A stretch of DNA of 64,000 nt from Stictocephala bisonia (Eukaryota > Arthropoda > Insecta > Hemiptera > Membracidae). Positions 13,452 to 25,500 of this stretch are shown here, piece after piece; position 1 is the first letter of the stretch; every line of letters starts with the position of its first letter. The notes under the pieces are model-generated. The model had not been told where the DNA came from, did not search any database, and was given only the letters and a program-made list of their open reading frames with translations. A program made the position numbers and the translations under genes. The stretch lies in contig JAQJVL010000004.1 of assembly GCA_035578905.1 (NCBI GenBank), positions 5,799,340 to 5,863,339 of the forward strand, read 5' to 3'.

Positions 13452-14383
13452 GCTTTTAGGAAGTGTAATGTAATAAATGTATCAACACTAAACAAAAATG
13501 TTGCCTAACAATAAATAAAAACACCAATGTGGCATTGAAATTTAAGTAATTTACTACCTTTAAATGTTATAAAGACTGCGTCCTGTACGTTAATTTAATC
13601 CACACAACCAACAGCAATAAACAAAATGAATACGCTTATAAAAATTATTAGTGGATATTAACAACCACTACATGGAACAACACCTGTTTTGCTACTTTTT
13701 ACTCAAGAGGAGGATATGTGTTTTCTTTTTTATTAGTTGCAAATAGATTTAATTTTTAAAATGATAAAAAAGGGCATGGTTATCTCAAAGGACAAGTTCA
13801 TAAGACTAATAATAACTAATTTCAAAATTGACAAGCAAAAATGAAAAATTTGTCAATCAAAGTATGAATTCATAGAAAAATAAACATTGACAAAATTTGG
13901 GTATATACAGGCTAAAAGATCCTTGTGAGTATATTTTGCTGCTTGATAACTCACAGTTATATATAAAATTCAGTAGTTGATAGTTGTCAGTTTTATCAGG
14001 ACTGTTAGAATCAACCCGGGAGGATATTATAATTTGTTGCAAGATGGCAGTTTTGTTCGTATTGGCATACACTCTACTCAAGTCTGTACTGTTATGTTAG
14101 CTTTGGGGTTTTTGTATCTTCTACCTGGTACAGGAGAACCTGGTGCAGGTTGACAGATGCCATTTAAGAACTATTCAGATCCCTGATAAAAAATACTTTA
14201 TTTGCTGATAGTTTTTATTTTACACTGGGCTTAGTCTCAATATTCATCCATGTACAATTACGCAGGTTGGTGGTAACTGTCAATAAAAGCAGACAATGTT
14301 AGTTATTTATTCAGCAATACAAATCAAAAGCTTAAACCCATACTAACCAATTATTGGGAAAGTTAACTCTCATAGCTGTTGGC
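13452..14383. other. No gene recognised
   Basis: AT-rich DNA. A short minus-strand open frame at 13857-14081 has no recognisable features. Confidence 0.5.
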
Positions 14384-14673
14384 CTCTGCTACTTGGTTGA
14401 GTGTTTTGAAATACATATTTATCTCAGGTTTAATCAGTTGGTAATATCACTCCTCTATCTTATCTGTTGGCCAAATAACTCTCTGCTACTTGGTTATATG
14501 TTTTGAAAAACATATTTATCTCAGGTTTAATCAGTTGGTAATATCACTCCTCTATCTTATCTGTTGGCCAAATAACTTTCTGCTTCTTGGTTGTATGTTT
14601 TGAAAAACACATTTATCTCAGGTTTAATCAGTTGGTAATATCACTCCTCTGTCTTACCTTAAATAACAGCTGC
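14384..14673. repeat. 97-bp tandem repeat, three copies
   Basis: Successive copies begin at about 14384, 14481 and 14578, each containing CAGGTTTAATCAGTTGGTAA and CTGTTGGCCAAATAAC. The last copy is incomplete. Copies are nearly identical, so the expansion is recent. Confidence 0.92.
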
Positions 14674-15198
14674 GTTTGTCAAAGAAATATTCACTGGGTG
14701 TACCATTCAATTATTTTATTTTAAATTTGTATTTATTGTTTTTTTGTATTAATGTAAAACAAATTGGTTAAAAAAAACTACAATTCAATGGTTTAATTGT
14801 ACTGACCTGTACTTTTTTTCCGTTTCTTTACATTTACAATATTTCTACGTAAATTATAGTAGGTAGTAATTTTTAATGTTTTCCTTTGCTTTTAACCATT
14901 CCCCCGTATTTTCCCTTTTATTCCTTATTTTATCATATATTGTTTCATTATTTTCATTGGTTGCCTTTCTCCTCTTTAAAATATTTATGATTGTCTTGAG
15001 TAGTAAATTAATTATATACTCCAACTGAAGCAATGAGTATTTATATATTTGTTTTTTAAACCTATTTCTTCGCTAGGCTAGAGGGGTTAAAGTAGAAAGA
15101 AAAATAAATCGGCAACTGCTCTTGCGGAGTACTTGTCCACAGCAATAGGTTAATTTTATACAAAACTAGTGAATACAATAGTTATCAGACAGTACAGA
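14674..15198. other. No gene recognised
   Basis: AT-rich spacer without visible features. Confidence 0.5.
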
Positions 15199-15375
15199 TT
15201 TATTACAATATAAGTTCAAAATGTACAAATATTATGGTTATCGATTTTGTTTAAGCACGTTTATCATCCTCAAACTAGAAGCAGGTTTCAAAAAGGAAAA
15301 ATGACGATGATAAACGTGGTTTACCAAATTTGATCACCATAATATTGGTACATTTTATACTTATTCTGTAATAAA
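15199..15375. repeat. Fold-back element C, copy 1
   Basis: Left arm 15199-15270 and right arm 15302-15375 are imperfect inverted copies (TTTATTACA...ACGTTTATCATC against GATGATAAACGT...TGTAATAAA) around a loop of about 30 bases. A related copy lies in FASN intron 1. Confidence 0.85.
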
Positions 15376-15916
15376 TTTGTTTTGGCGTTCTCTTGTTTTG
15401 CATTTCTACCAATATTTAATATGTTAATTGAGAAACTTTTAGTTTAATATATAGGCCTAAACCCAATTGCAGCTGTGAGCAGTCCTATACTTGTTTCTTA
15501 GCCCTAGTCTTTAGCTAGGCAAGAGAGCACTTGGGGAAAGAAGTTACATTATGTTAGAGGACACTTTTCCAAGGATTAATAAAGTGGACAAGATAAAAAG
15601 TCAGCAAGCACATCTAGATAATTATTTACATTAGGTTAGGGGCAGACATAAGTAAGAATATGTATACATAAAGTAGATTGAATCATCAACAAATAAGTTG
15701 ATGATATAATTCAGAACAATTAAGTTGCCACTGGCCAGGGGTTTTAAAATTATTTATGTAATTATTTTATGAATTTAAGTTGATGAATAAAAATAAACTT
15801 ATCGATCTCTACATGCTTATAGTTTGTTATTGGTTTGGTTAGTATTATTTTATGTGTTTTCTTAATGTTAATATAGAAATCTGAATCTTTAATTTATTAT
15901 TGCATGTATTTTGCAG
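15376..15916. other. Region directly upstream of the first coding exon
   Basis: AT-rich and ending in the TATTTTGCAG acceptor. The upstream untranslated exon and promoter are not identifiable here and may lie anywhere to the left, or outside the window. Confidence 0.45.
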
Positions 15917-16118
15917 ATGGATACTAAAAAAAATTTGGCAGACCGGTCTCTCGCATTAGAGGCAGGACGTCGTCTGGCGCAACCAGACAAAGGAGATGAA
16001 GTAGTTATCACTGGAATTGCTGGATTTTATCCTGACTCTGAAAACGTTGTAGATTTTGGAGAGAAATTATTCAACAAAGTAGACTTGATATCAGATGATG
16101 ACCGCCGCTGGAAGCTAG
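15917..16118 (+). CDS. FASN: FASN exon 1: start and N-terminus of ketosynthase
   Basis: Encodes residues 1-67 plus one base. The ATG sits immediately after a TTTTGCAG acceptor, so translation starts at the first base of this exon; no earlier in-frame ATG is available in it. The reading contains [13 protein letters not shown], the first strand of the ketosynthase fold, and ends with DDRRWKL, a block well conserved in animal fatty acid synthases. The donor is GTAACT with phase 1, which matches the next exon to give [14 protein letters not shown]. Confidence 0.92.
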
Positions 16119-19100
16119 GTAACTGAGACAAAATTGAATTAGGATAAAGGTTTAGCAGATCTGCTTGTGTTTATTTACAGTTTGTACAGAACAAAAAATT
16201 TATTCATTTGAGCTCTAGCAAATAAACCTTGGAAGCTGCACAGGAGTAAACATTTGGTTTTCATATCGGGAGTCAGACCTAAGTCGGCTGTGTGGTAATC
16301 CTCTTTAGCTCCTTTGCTAAGGCTGATACAATATTTTATTGAAATATTTGTTTTGATTTTGTATATATTGTTATCACAATATCTAGTCAAATATTTAAAA
16401 TTCTTCTCAGTATTTACCTGAATATATTATAATTAATATAAAAAATATTAAGGTGATTAATTTCGGTGCACAACATTTACTTTCCTCAGACTATAAGGAT
16501 TCACAAAGGTCTTTCCTTTCTGAATCTTTCTGGTCTGATGAAGATAAATGTGGTTTATCAAAATTAATCACGATAATACTTTATACTTATAATAAATTTA
16601 TGTTGTGAAATGTTCACTTGTTTTCTATTTCTACCAACAAGTAGTTTGCTAACTAAGACATACTTGTTGTGGCTTGTGAATGTCCCTGATCAAGGTTATT
16701 AGATTTTTGAAGTTTCAGCTTAGATGCTGTCCGTATATAAATAAACATTTAATTTTCATAAAAGTAAACTATTTAATTTTCAAATGACTGCTCAATTTAT
16801 AACGAATCATTGCTTTTTAGAACATCCTGAGATTCCACAAAGGACAGGAAAACTAATTGAAGTGAACAGGTTTGATGCTCCATTTTTTGGTATCCACTAC
16901 AAACAAGCCCATATGATGGATCCAATGTGTCGGATACTTCTAGAGAAATCTTATGAGGCTGTTGTGGACTCAGGTAAGCTTTTGACAGAATAATTCTAAC
17001 AAGAGTCAAGTCACACAATCAACATTGTATAATTTAGATATAAATAAGATCCACATTCTGTTAATCAGTCCTGTTCCTAAATGCTTTAAATTGTGAGAAG
17101 GGTGTCCCTCAGGGTTAATTTTTTGTACCTGTTCTGTTTCTTTTATTCTTAAGTTATGTAAGGATTTTGATTTATCATGGCTGTATCATTCAATATACTT
17201 GTTAAAATATAAATCTACTTTGTTTTTAAATTTATTTATTGGAGTATTTGTTGATGATAATTTAATCGTAAACCAATTGAAAACTAGTATTTCTCTCTAA
17301 AAAAAATCATAACTCACACTAAAAAACATCAATTGTCTTCGATAATGCTCTCCTAGAAAGATCTAGTTCAATATTATGTTTGAGAATACTCATGAATAAA
17401 GCATTGAATTGAAATAAATTCATTAACTCATTCAGGTTTTACCAGTTTCTGAGTAAACCTGGTCCAAAATTTCCAGCAAAAAGTAGCCATTTTGTAAGGG
17501 TTTACCAAAAAAAATGTAAAATTTGTAAATACATTACAATCTCTATTATTTGGCTGTCCAGTATGGACACATCCGGCTTGACAATCAGATGAAAATAATT
17601 TTGTTTTAAATAAAATCATAACTACACGATAAATTACGGTATGCATTGTTCAGCCTTGCAACGCAAATCTCAATCTCAGACACATCATTACAGTATTAGA
17701 TTATTTTATGTGTGTAATTTGAGAGAGATAAAACCCTTTGTTGTTTTTCCATTGATACAACCAGAATATATGTTTTAATTACAGATTTGTACATATATAC
17801 ATTTACATCTACACCAAGATAACACCCTTATATTGAGATTTGCGTCAGGTGTTGTTCTTTTAGTTTGTTGTGAATTACTGGTTGTCACTGCGTAATGCAC
17901 CTGAAGATCTGAGCTGTTTTTATAGATCAGCAGGAAGAGTCCATTTCTCATATGGGGATGTGAAAGAGTTCATATGTACGGACCCTCGGAATCTTAGTCT
18001 TTTTTCTTGTTAATTTAAAGAATGTAGTTACTGTAATTTGTTTTACACTGTATAGCAAGTTTTTATGTACGTACTATACAGTCACTCAGTATATGATATT
18101 AGAATTTTAAATGGATTTTTTATAATGTGTTGTTTATGTTTTTAGGCTGCAATCCAAGAACTTTACGTGGAGCTCGTTGTGGAGTTTTTGTGGGAGCTTG
18201 CTTTAGTGAATCTGAGAAGACTTGGTTTTATGAGAAAGTGCAAGTAAATGGTTTTGGAATAACAGGCTGCTCTAGAGCTATGCTAGCCAATAGAATCTCA
18301 TATTGGTTAGGAATTAATGGTTTGTTTCTTTTATTTATTTGGCTTTTGCAATAAATACATACTTAATAATATGTTGCAGACCATGATTCTTTCTTCTCAG
18401 CTTAAATTTATAAAAATATATGTAAAAGAAAACATCTTTACTTACTGGGTGATTCACCAACATCCAGAAAAAAAACTGTAATGCATAGAGTTATACATAA
18501 TAAGTACAGATTTTTTCTCTTTCTACAGCTGAAACATTCCTATAAGAAATGTATTGATGCAAATACTTTCGATTTATAAAAAATTGTGTGAAATGTTTTA
18601 AGTTGTTTTATGAAAATAATGTAACATTGACTAGAATAATTACAAAAAATCACAGCTTTAATAACAACAGTTGAAGTGTGATGCTAAAGATTAAATCTTG
18701 GAACATTGTTCCTGTTCATATTAAATCTTGGAATATTGTTTCTGTTCATATTAAATCTTGGAATATTGTTTCTGTTCATATTAAATCTTGGAATATTGTT
18801 TCTGTTCATATTAAATCTTGGAATATTGTTTCTGTTCATATTATCTTATTATGATTTTATAGAATTTCAACATTGAAGGAATAATTCAAATATTGTTGAA
18901 GATCTTATATAAAGAATTTTTCTGTTTACATTAGCAAGGGAAAGCAATACATAAATATTCAAACTGTAGACGGATAATTTTAGTAAATAGAAAATTTTTA
19001 GTAAATCTATAAATTAAAATCTCTAATTAATACAAAACACCAATATGATTATTTTTCCAAGTTAAGTAAGGGCTGCTTTTTAGGTTTAAGCTAGAGTACA

Positions 19101-19479
19101 CCATATAAAAGGTGAAGAAACCAATTCTTTATTTTTTGAATCTCATTACTTAACAGAAATATTAGGTTATTTTAATTATTATATGTGTGTAACTTGAAAG
19201 AGTAAAAACCCTTGTTGTTTTTCCTTTGATACAACTGGAAAGTATATTTTAATTACATATTTGTACATATATATCTTTACATATACATCAAGACAACACC
19301 CATATATTGTTTAAAGTTTATATACAATTAGTATATTAGAGAGATAGGACATCAGCAAACTTACCTTAAAAGACAAGTTCACTAACACCAGAGTAGTAGT
19401 AAAAAACACAAAATAAACACAATCACACAAATTGTCAACACCACTGGTATTTTCTTCAGGTGAGTAGAGAGAGAGAGAG

Positions 19480-19557
<78 letters not shown>

Positions 19558-22500
19558 CTCTGGTGTTAGTAGACTTGTCTTTTAAGGTAAGTTTGCTGAT
19601 GTCCATCTCTCCAATATACTAATTCCTGGCCTAGTGCCCTTAAACCTAACCTAAAAGTTTATATACAATAAAATAGAAGGATGATTTATAACTTTGCATT
19701 AGTTAATTACTTCAAGATGTTACTGTTCATATCATGTTTTACATGTCTCATGTATGTAATGGAGATTAAGTACGGTAATAGAGTGGGCGTAGGTGCCAAT
19801 ATGGTCCCACATCGCAACTTTCTGTCCCAATGCCAAGAGTTGAATGCACCATGCTGCTAATATTGATATACTGTTCACCCATAGACTAAATTGTGATCTC
19901 GTATTTGAGATACCAATATTTACTATGGTATAGGATAAAAATACAATTAATAAAATTCATTATGAACTAGCAGCGAAACATTCAGCCCAATATCAAACTT
20001 TCTACTGTATTTGATCATATAAAGAAATCTAAAAATTCTAAAAACAGATTATTTAATTAGTAATAAAAATTTTTTGAATGAAATATTTATTGAGCCTTTT
20101 TTCTACAATGTTTACAATTTTTATACAAATTGCTACTATAAAAATGAATACATTAATTTTATTACTTAAAAATACTTAAACTAATTATTGTAGGGAAAAG
20201 TAAGATTGATCCCGAGGTTAATACCTTTGTGGGATGGTTCACATTACATTGAACTAAAATACAGTAAATACACGAAGCGTGCGGAAGTGATGGTGTGGCT
20301 GACCAGACTGAAACATAGAATCAAACTAAATGACAACAATATTTTTTAATAAAAAAACGTCCTATCTATCTATCAAACGAAATGAATATACAATAAGTAT
20401 AACATTTAATTCCTATTTATTTTCACTATTTAGAATTGAAAAAAAAACGAACAATATTTATGTACAACTAGCTTCTCATAATTGAACATAGGATAACAAA
20501 AACATACCACCATTTGATTAATTTTTATGAATATTTTGTTTTTTTTTTTACATATGGTAGTATGACAAGAAGTTTTCAGATGAGCTAAGAAATTCAATTA
20601 GAAAACTCAAACTTTCACCTGATGAAAATTCTGTGACAAAATATTGTTGCTTTCTAATTTTTTTCAGAGTTTGTAAGTATTTTGCAACAGTTGGACAATT
20701 TTTACTTGTAATATATTGCTATAATTTATGTTTTATCTGTTTTACATCAAATACTCTTAACTAAAAGTGTGCAGTTTCAAAATTGTAAACTGTCTTTAAT
20801 TGTTGCGTTGCCAAATTCATGCAAAAATCATATTCTTTTAATTTTTTGCCATAGATACTGTGAATATAAGAAGAATGAAATAATAAATATGCACTATCCA
20901 GCTTTAACTTATTTTACTGAACTTCTTCTTTGTAATAACGCCTCCATATGTATTACTTGCTTTGCTCTACGGAAGTATTACAACAGTTTCAATATAATAT
21001 TAAGTTTAATATGAAGTGTTTTAGCTTTGAGTATTTAACATCTCTCATTTGAATAATTTGTTAAATATCATTGGTATACTTAGTAAAATAAAATTTAGTT
21101 CCTAATAATGTACTTTGTAATATTTGCTTTGGTGAAAACCAAACATTAATAAGAAACTAATGCAATGTATGCCAACGAAGCTAGTTGGCATAGTGATTAT
21201 TATAATATGTAAGCGTTTATTTAAACCTATATCTTTATAATTTTGCTGACCCTGAGAAGGACTGATTGTTTTGTTGGTAATTCAGCTACTAAAATTGCCG
21301 TGTGTAGCACACCTAGGGGACACGTACAGCTTAAGGATTGATGCGGGTAAACAAAATCACTCCCAATGGAATATGTTGAGTTGCTTTTACAAGAGTGTAG
21401 TGAAGGTACAAATATTGTTAATATAAGTGAGGAATAGCAAATGATCTGTCATGTGATTCGGAATCAGTTCTTTTCAGGGGTATTAACTGGTCTTCATTCA
21501 ATCGGAAAAGTAGGTGTTGAATGGTCATGAAACCTGGATTGAGCACAGTGACGGAAGATCAATATTTAAACTAGTATTGCATATTTAAACTATGATGTAC
21601 AATTTTTTTTAAAGTTATTATTAAATGATTTTTTTCACATATACAAATTTGTATGTTGTTTGAAACATTTTTAACAAAGCGTGGTAACAAATAAATATCA
21701 CTGACGGAAATAATTGATAAACTCAAAAGATATTTCTGTAAGCTGGATGCTATCCGGACATCACTATGTAAATAGAGTAAAATATTTTACAAGTGAGCAT
21801 GCATTGTAAATGATGATAGAATATGAATATGATATATTATTTTTGGGTTACTTCAGCCAAATTATAAACAAGACTGCTCGTATTCATGGATTTTGCTGTA
21901 AATAGTTTATTGTAATATGTGAATACTTTATTTACAATCTGTTCATAGATAAGTCATACCAGAGATCAATTAAATATATAGAGGTGTCACTCTGATGTAT
22001 CAGAGCGTGCACATTTTTGTTAAGGCGCCTTCAGTCAGTTGGGTGCCCTGAAGTAGATCACGTTAGTGACTGCCACACCTCTGTAGACGATCCTAACACG
22101 TCTAAACGGAGAACTCATTTCCAATTAGGTTTTATCATCGATTTTACTATATAAATGACTGTACAGTAAAATCAATGGTCTTATTTTATAATTTTAACCA
22201 ACATTGATTAAGTGAATCAAATTAGAACATTATAAGATTGAAATAAAACAAGGATACATTGATCATTTTGAAATCATTTACTTGTACTTTAGACAGACAC
22301 AAGTACTTTGTACTTTAGATTTTATTTAGATACCGTACTATTTATTTGTCTAATTAAAAACTATTTTTGTTTCTTCTTCTTTTAGTTTGGTGGCTTTGAA
22401 ATCCATAGGATATATATTTTTAAAAAATAACAAAAAACCAATGTAAATATACAATCAATAGTAAAATTTATTATATATCCATTTCTAATAATGTTAAAAT

Positions 22501-25500
22501 GTTGAGATTATCTGAAAACTAAATTAAATATGAGATATTAAATATTTTCATAGAATAGATACATTTTTACATAAGCAAATTAAATGTTATTTTCAATCTA
22601 TTCTGATATAATCATGTATCCATGTAACTATTCTGTTTCTGGTTATGAATGCGCTTATTTTATTTACATTTGTGATTGCAGGACCTAGCTACACAGTGGA
22701 CTCGGCCTGTTCTTCGAGTCTGTATGCACTAGAGCATGCATACAAGGCTATACGAGACAACCAGTGTGACAGTGCTATAGTAGGAGGTTGTAATCTTTGT
22801 CTCCATCCTTATGTTTCACTTCAGTTTGCTCGTTTGGGAGTCCTGTCCCTAGATGGCCGTTGCAAATCTTTTGATGAATCAGGTATGACTTATGCTAAAC
22901 TAAACAGTGATCTTAATTGAGAACAGCTTTGCAAGGGTCGATTAGTACTGTAGATTTGCAATTTAATGAAGTAAATACGAATCACTTAACATTTAAAACT
23001 ATAGGCTTTATTTTCAAGTACAGCCCGGCGAGCAAGCTGTAGCTGAGCTGTCCAAGGTGTCAAGACTTTTAAACCCCGGCTGGAATATTTAAACCCTCCC
23101 AAGTATATCTGAGCTGAGATTCTGAGGATCACTGGGTTTTTTGTAATAACTCCATTAATCTAAAATCAGATTTAAAAAAATGAGCTGGAAGGAATCTCAC
23201 TATTGTTGTTGTATAACATTGGTTACATTTTGGCTACAGAAAAAGGTGCAGGAGGTGATAGGCCACTTATATGTTCATGGCGTTAAAGTGATGATTGATT
23301 TATTGTTCTGGGCTGTGTAAATGAAAAGGCTAAGATGCATAGGACAGTTTTGGCATGATTTTTATTTTATTGCAAATATTATTTTTGAAATTTTGTCTTT
23401 TGAATAAATCAAATTGTTATGATCAGGTAACTGAGCATGAACCATGAAGGATGTTTTTGATTTCTCAGAAAGTGACAGTGGGAGAGTTTATCTATATCTT
23501 TGAAATGAGGAAAAGCTTTTAAGTTTTTAACCCTAATTGAAGATATGTACTTGACTTGAACATGAATTTAAAGTACATTTACGTGAAATTCACGTTAAAA
23601 TGTTGAGATATGGTGTATGTCTTGAACTAGTAAATCAAAGGTTAAAACCATCCTTTAGGGTATGGTTAATTAATTATTTTTAATTTGAACATTATTTTTA
23701 ATTTGAGGTTTTGTTTTGGGATTAGGTTAAATGGATTTGGTTTTTGATTATATGGGATGGGTAAACCTCTCTTTTTTAAAGCATGTATGAATCAGTTTTG
23801 TTTGTATAAATTTCCAGGAGAAAAAATTAGGGGTTTGCTTATGTGACTGGCTTAGAAGAACTTGGTATTATTGAGGTTATTATGATGTAATGAAGAAATT
23901 GCTGTACATTGGTAATTTGATGAAAATATTGGTTTGAAGGGCACCACCCTCCAGTCCAATTTAAACGTAAAGGAAGACAGTGAAGTGAAATTCAAGTTTT
24001 TGTGTGCTATGGAGAAAAGATTTAAAATTTGTTTTGGGAACAATCAAACAAAAACATATCAATTAAGAAAAGCCAGCTGAGGGGTTGATCCGGTTGTTTT
24101 TGAAAAAGTCTTCTTCAGTTTGTTAACACATTCAGTGCTACGTGGCCGTAAAGTCGGCCACGCCGTCCGACTGCTAGTGGCTGCGTGGCCGTCTAGTCGG
24201 CCAAGCTCTTGTCACCGGTGGTGGCTGATGGCTCTCTGTCAGCCATACTGCCTCACTCTTATTATTGAATCAGTCTTTGCCCAGCCTTTGCTGGGTTCGC
24301 TTGCTAGTAGGTCCCGCACTTCTTCAGTATCCTACGAGTAGGATGTGGTTTTCAATTTGGGGTTACGGTTATTTTTAGAGTTTCTATTACTGTTTTTAAT
24401 TTGTTTTTTTCGATAAATTAGGAATAAAATTAAGCGAAGAAGATTTAGAATGTACTACAAAGAAGGAAAAATTAAAAATACTAAATTTATGGTCTACAAA
24501 TGCCCTGACCAATCTGTATTGTGTTCTGTAGCATGTTTTTAAAAATTTATTTCAGATTAGACTTATTTTTAAAAATTTTTGGAAAGGGACCTGATAATAG
24601 TAGTTTTTTTTTATCTTTTTCATTTGTTTTACTTAATTCCTTATAGTACTAACTAGTTTATTACAAAATACAGTGGTGTAACAAATATTGTACAGTAATT
24701 TTTTGGCAAAGTCCTTCACCAGGAGCTGATGGCTGACTAGTCGGCCATACATAACAATTAATTTTTTTGAGCATTCCACATGAACAAAATACTTCTGACA
24801 GTAAAAATCCTACACTACAAAATCACAGAAATGAGTTGTTGAAAAAAAAATTCAGCCATTCAGGTAAGTTTTTAATTTATATATGCAGCCACACATAGTG
24901 AAAACAAAAATATGGCCTGAGCACTGAATAATACAATAATAAGAGGCCATGAGAGTTAATACCCACTGCGGCACTCTTGATCTGAAGGTAGTTGATGCCA
25001 GACTTTAGAAGTGATTCTTTTTAGGGATTAACTGGGTAAGCTAAATAAGGAAAGGGCTACTTAGTTTGGTGTTGGGATGTTGTTTGTGGAGGAAGTGCTC
25101 AATACTGACTAGCCTATGAGACTGGGATATGTTGGTGTTAAGAAAAGTAGCATCTCTATAGCTACAAAGTTTGGTACTTTGAGACGAAGGTTGGATTAGA
25201 TTAGAAAGAAAATGGATCAATTATTGGCATCTTAAATATGAGAAGCAATCTCTTATTTGAGTTGTTTAATGAGCCTACTTCCTTAGGTAAGCTTGATTAC
25301 TCCCTGTTGAATATTGATCTATTGCCCTATATCCAAATGATATTTTATATTTATAATTATAAATTAATTATATAATTTTATACTTATATTATGTTTTATA
25401 GTCAAATAAGAAAGAATAAGTTAAACTTCAAATCGATAGCTCTTTTTAAAAAATCAATGAAGGAGGTACTTAAGAAAATGTCTTTGAACAAAATAAACAA

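Larger units (their letters stand above)
18320..22681. other. FASN: FASN intron 3
   Basis: 4.4-kb intron with GT-AG ends. Besides the tandem repeat, repeat B and the fold-back insertion listed separately, 19670-22681 is AT-rich DNA in which I recognise nothing. Confidence 0.85.
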
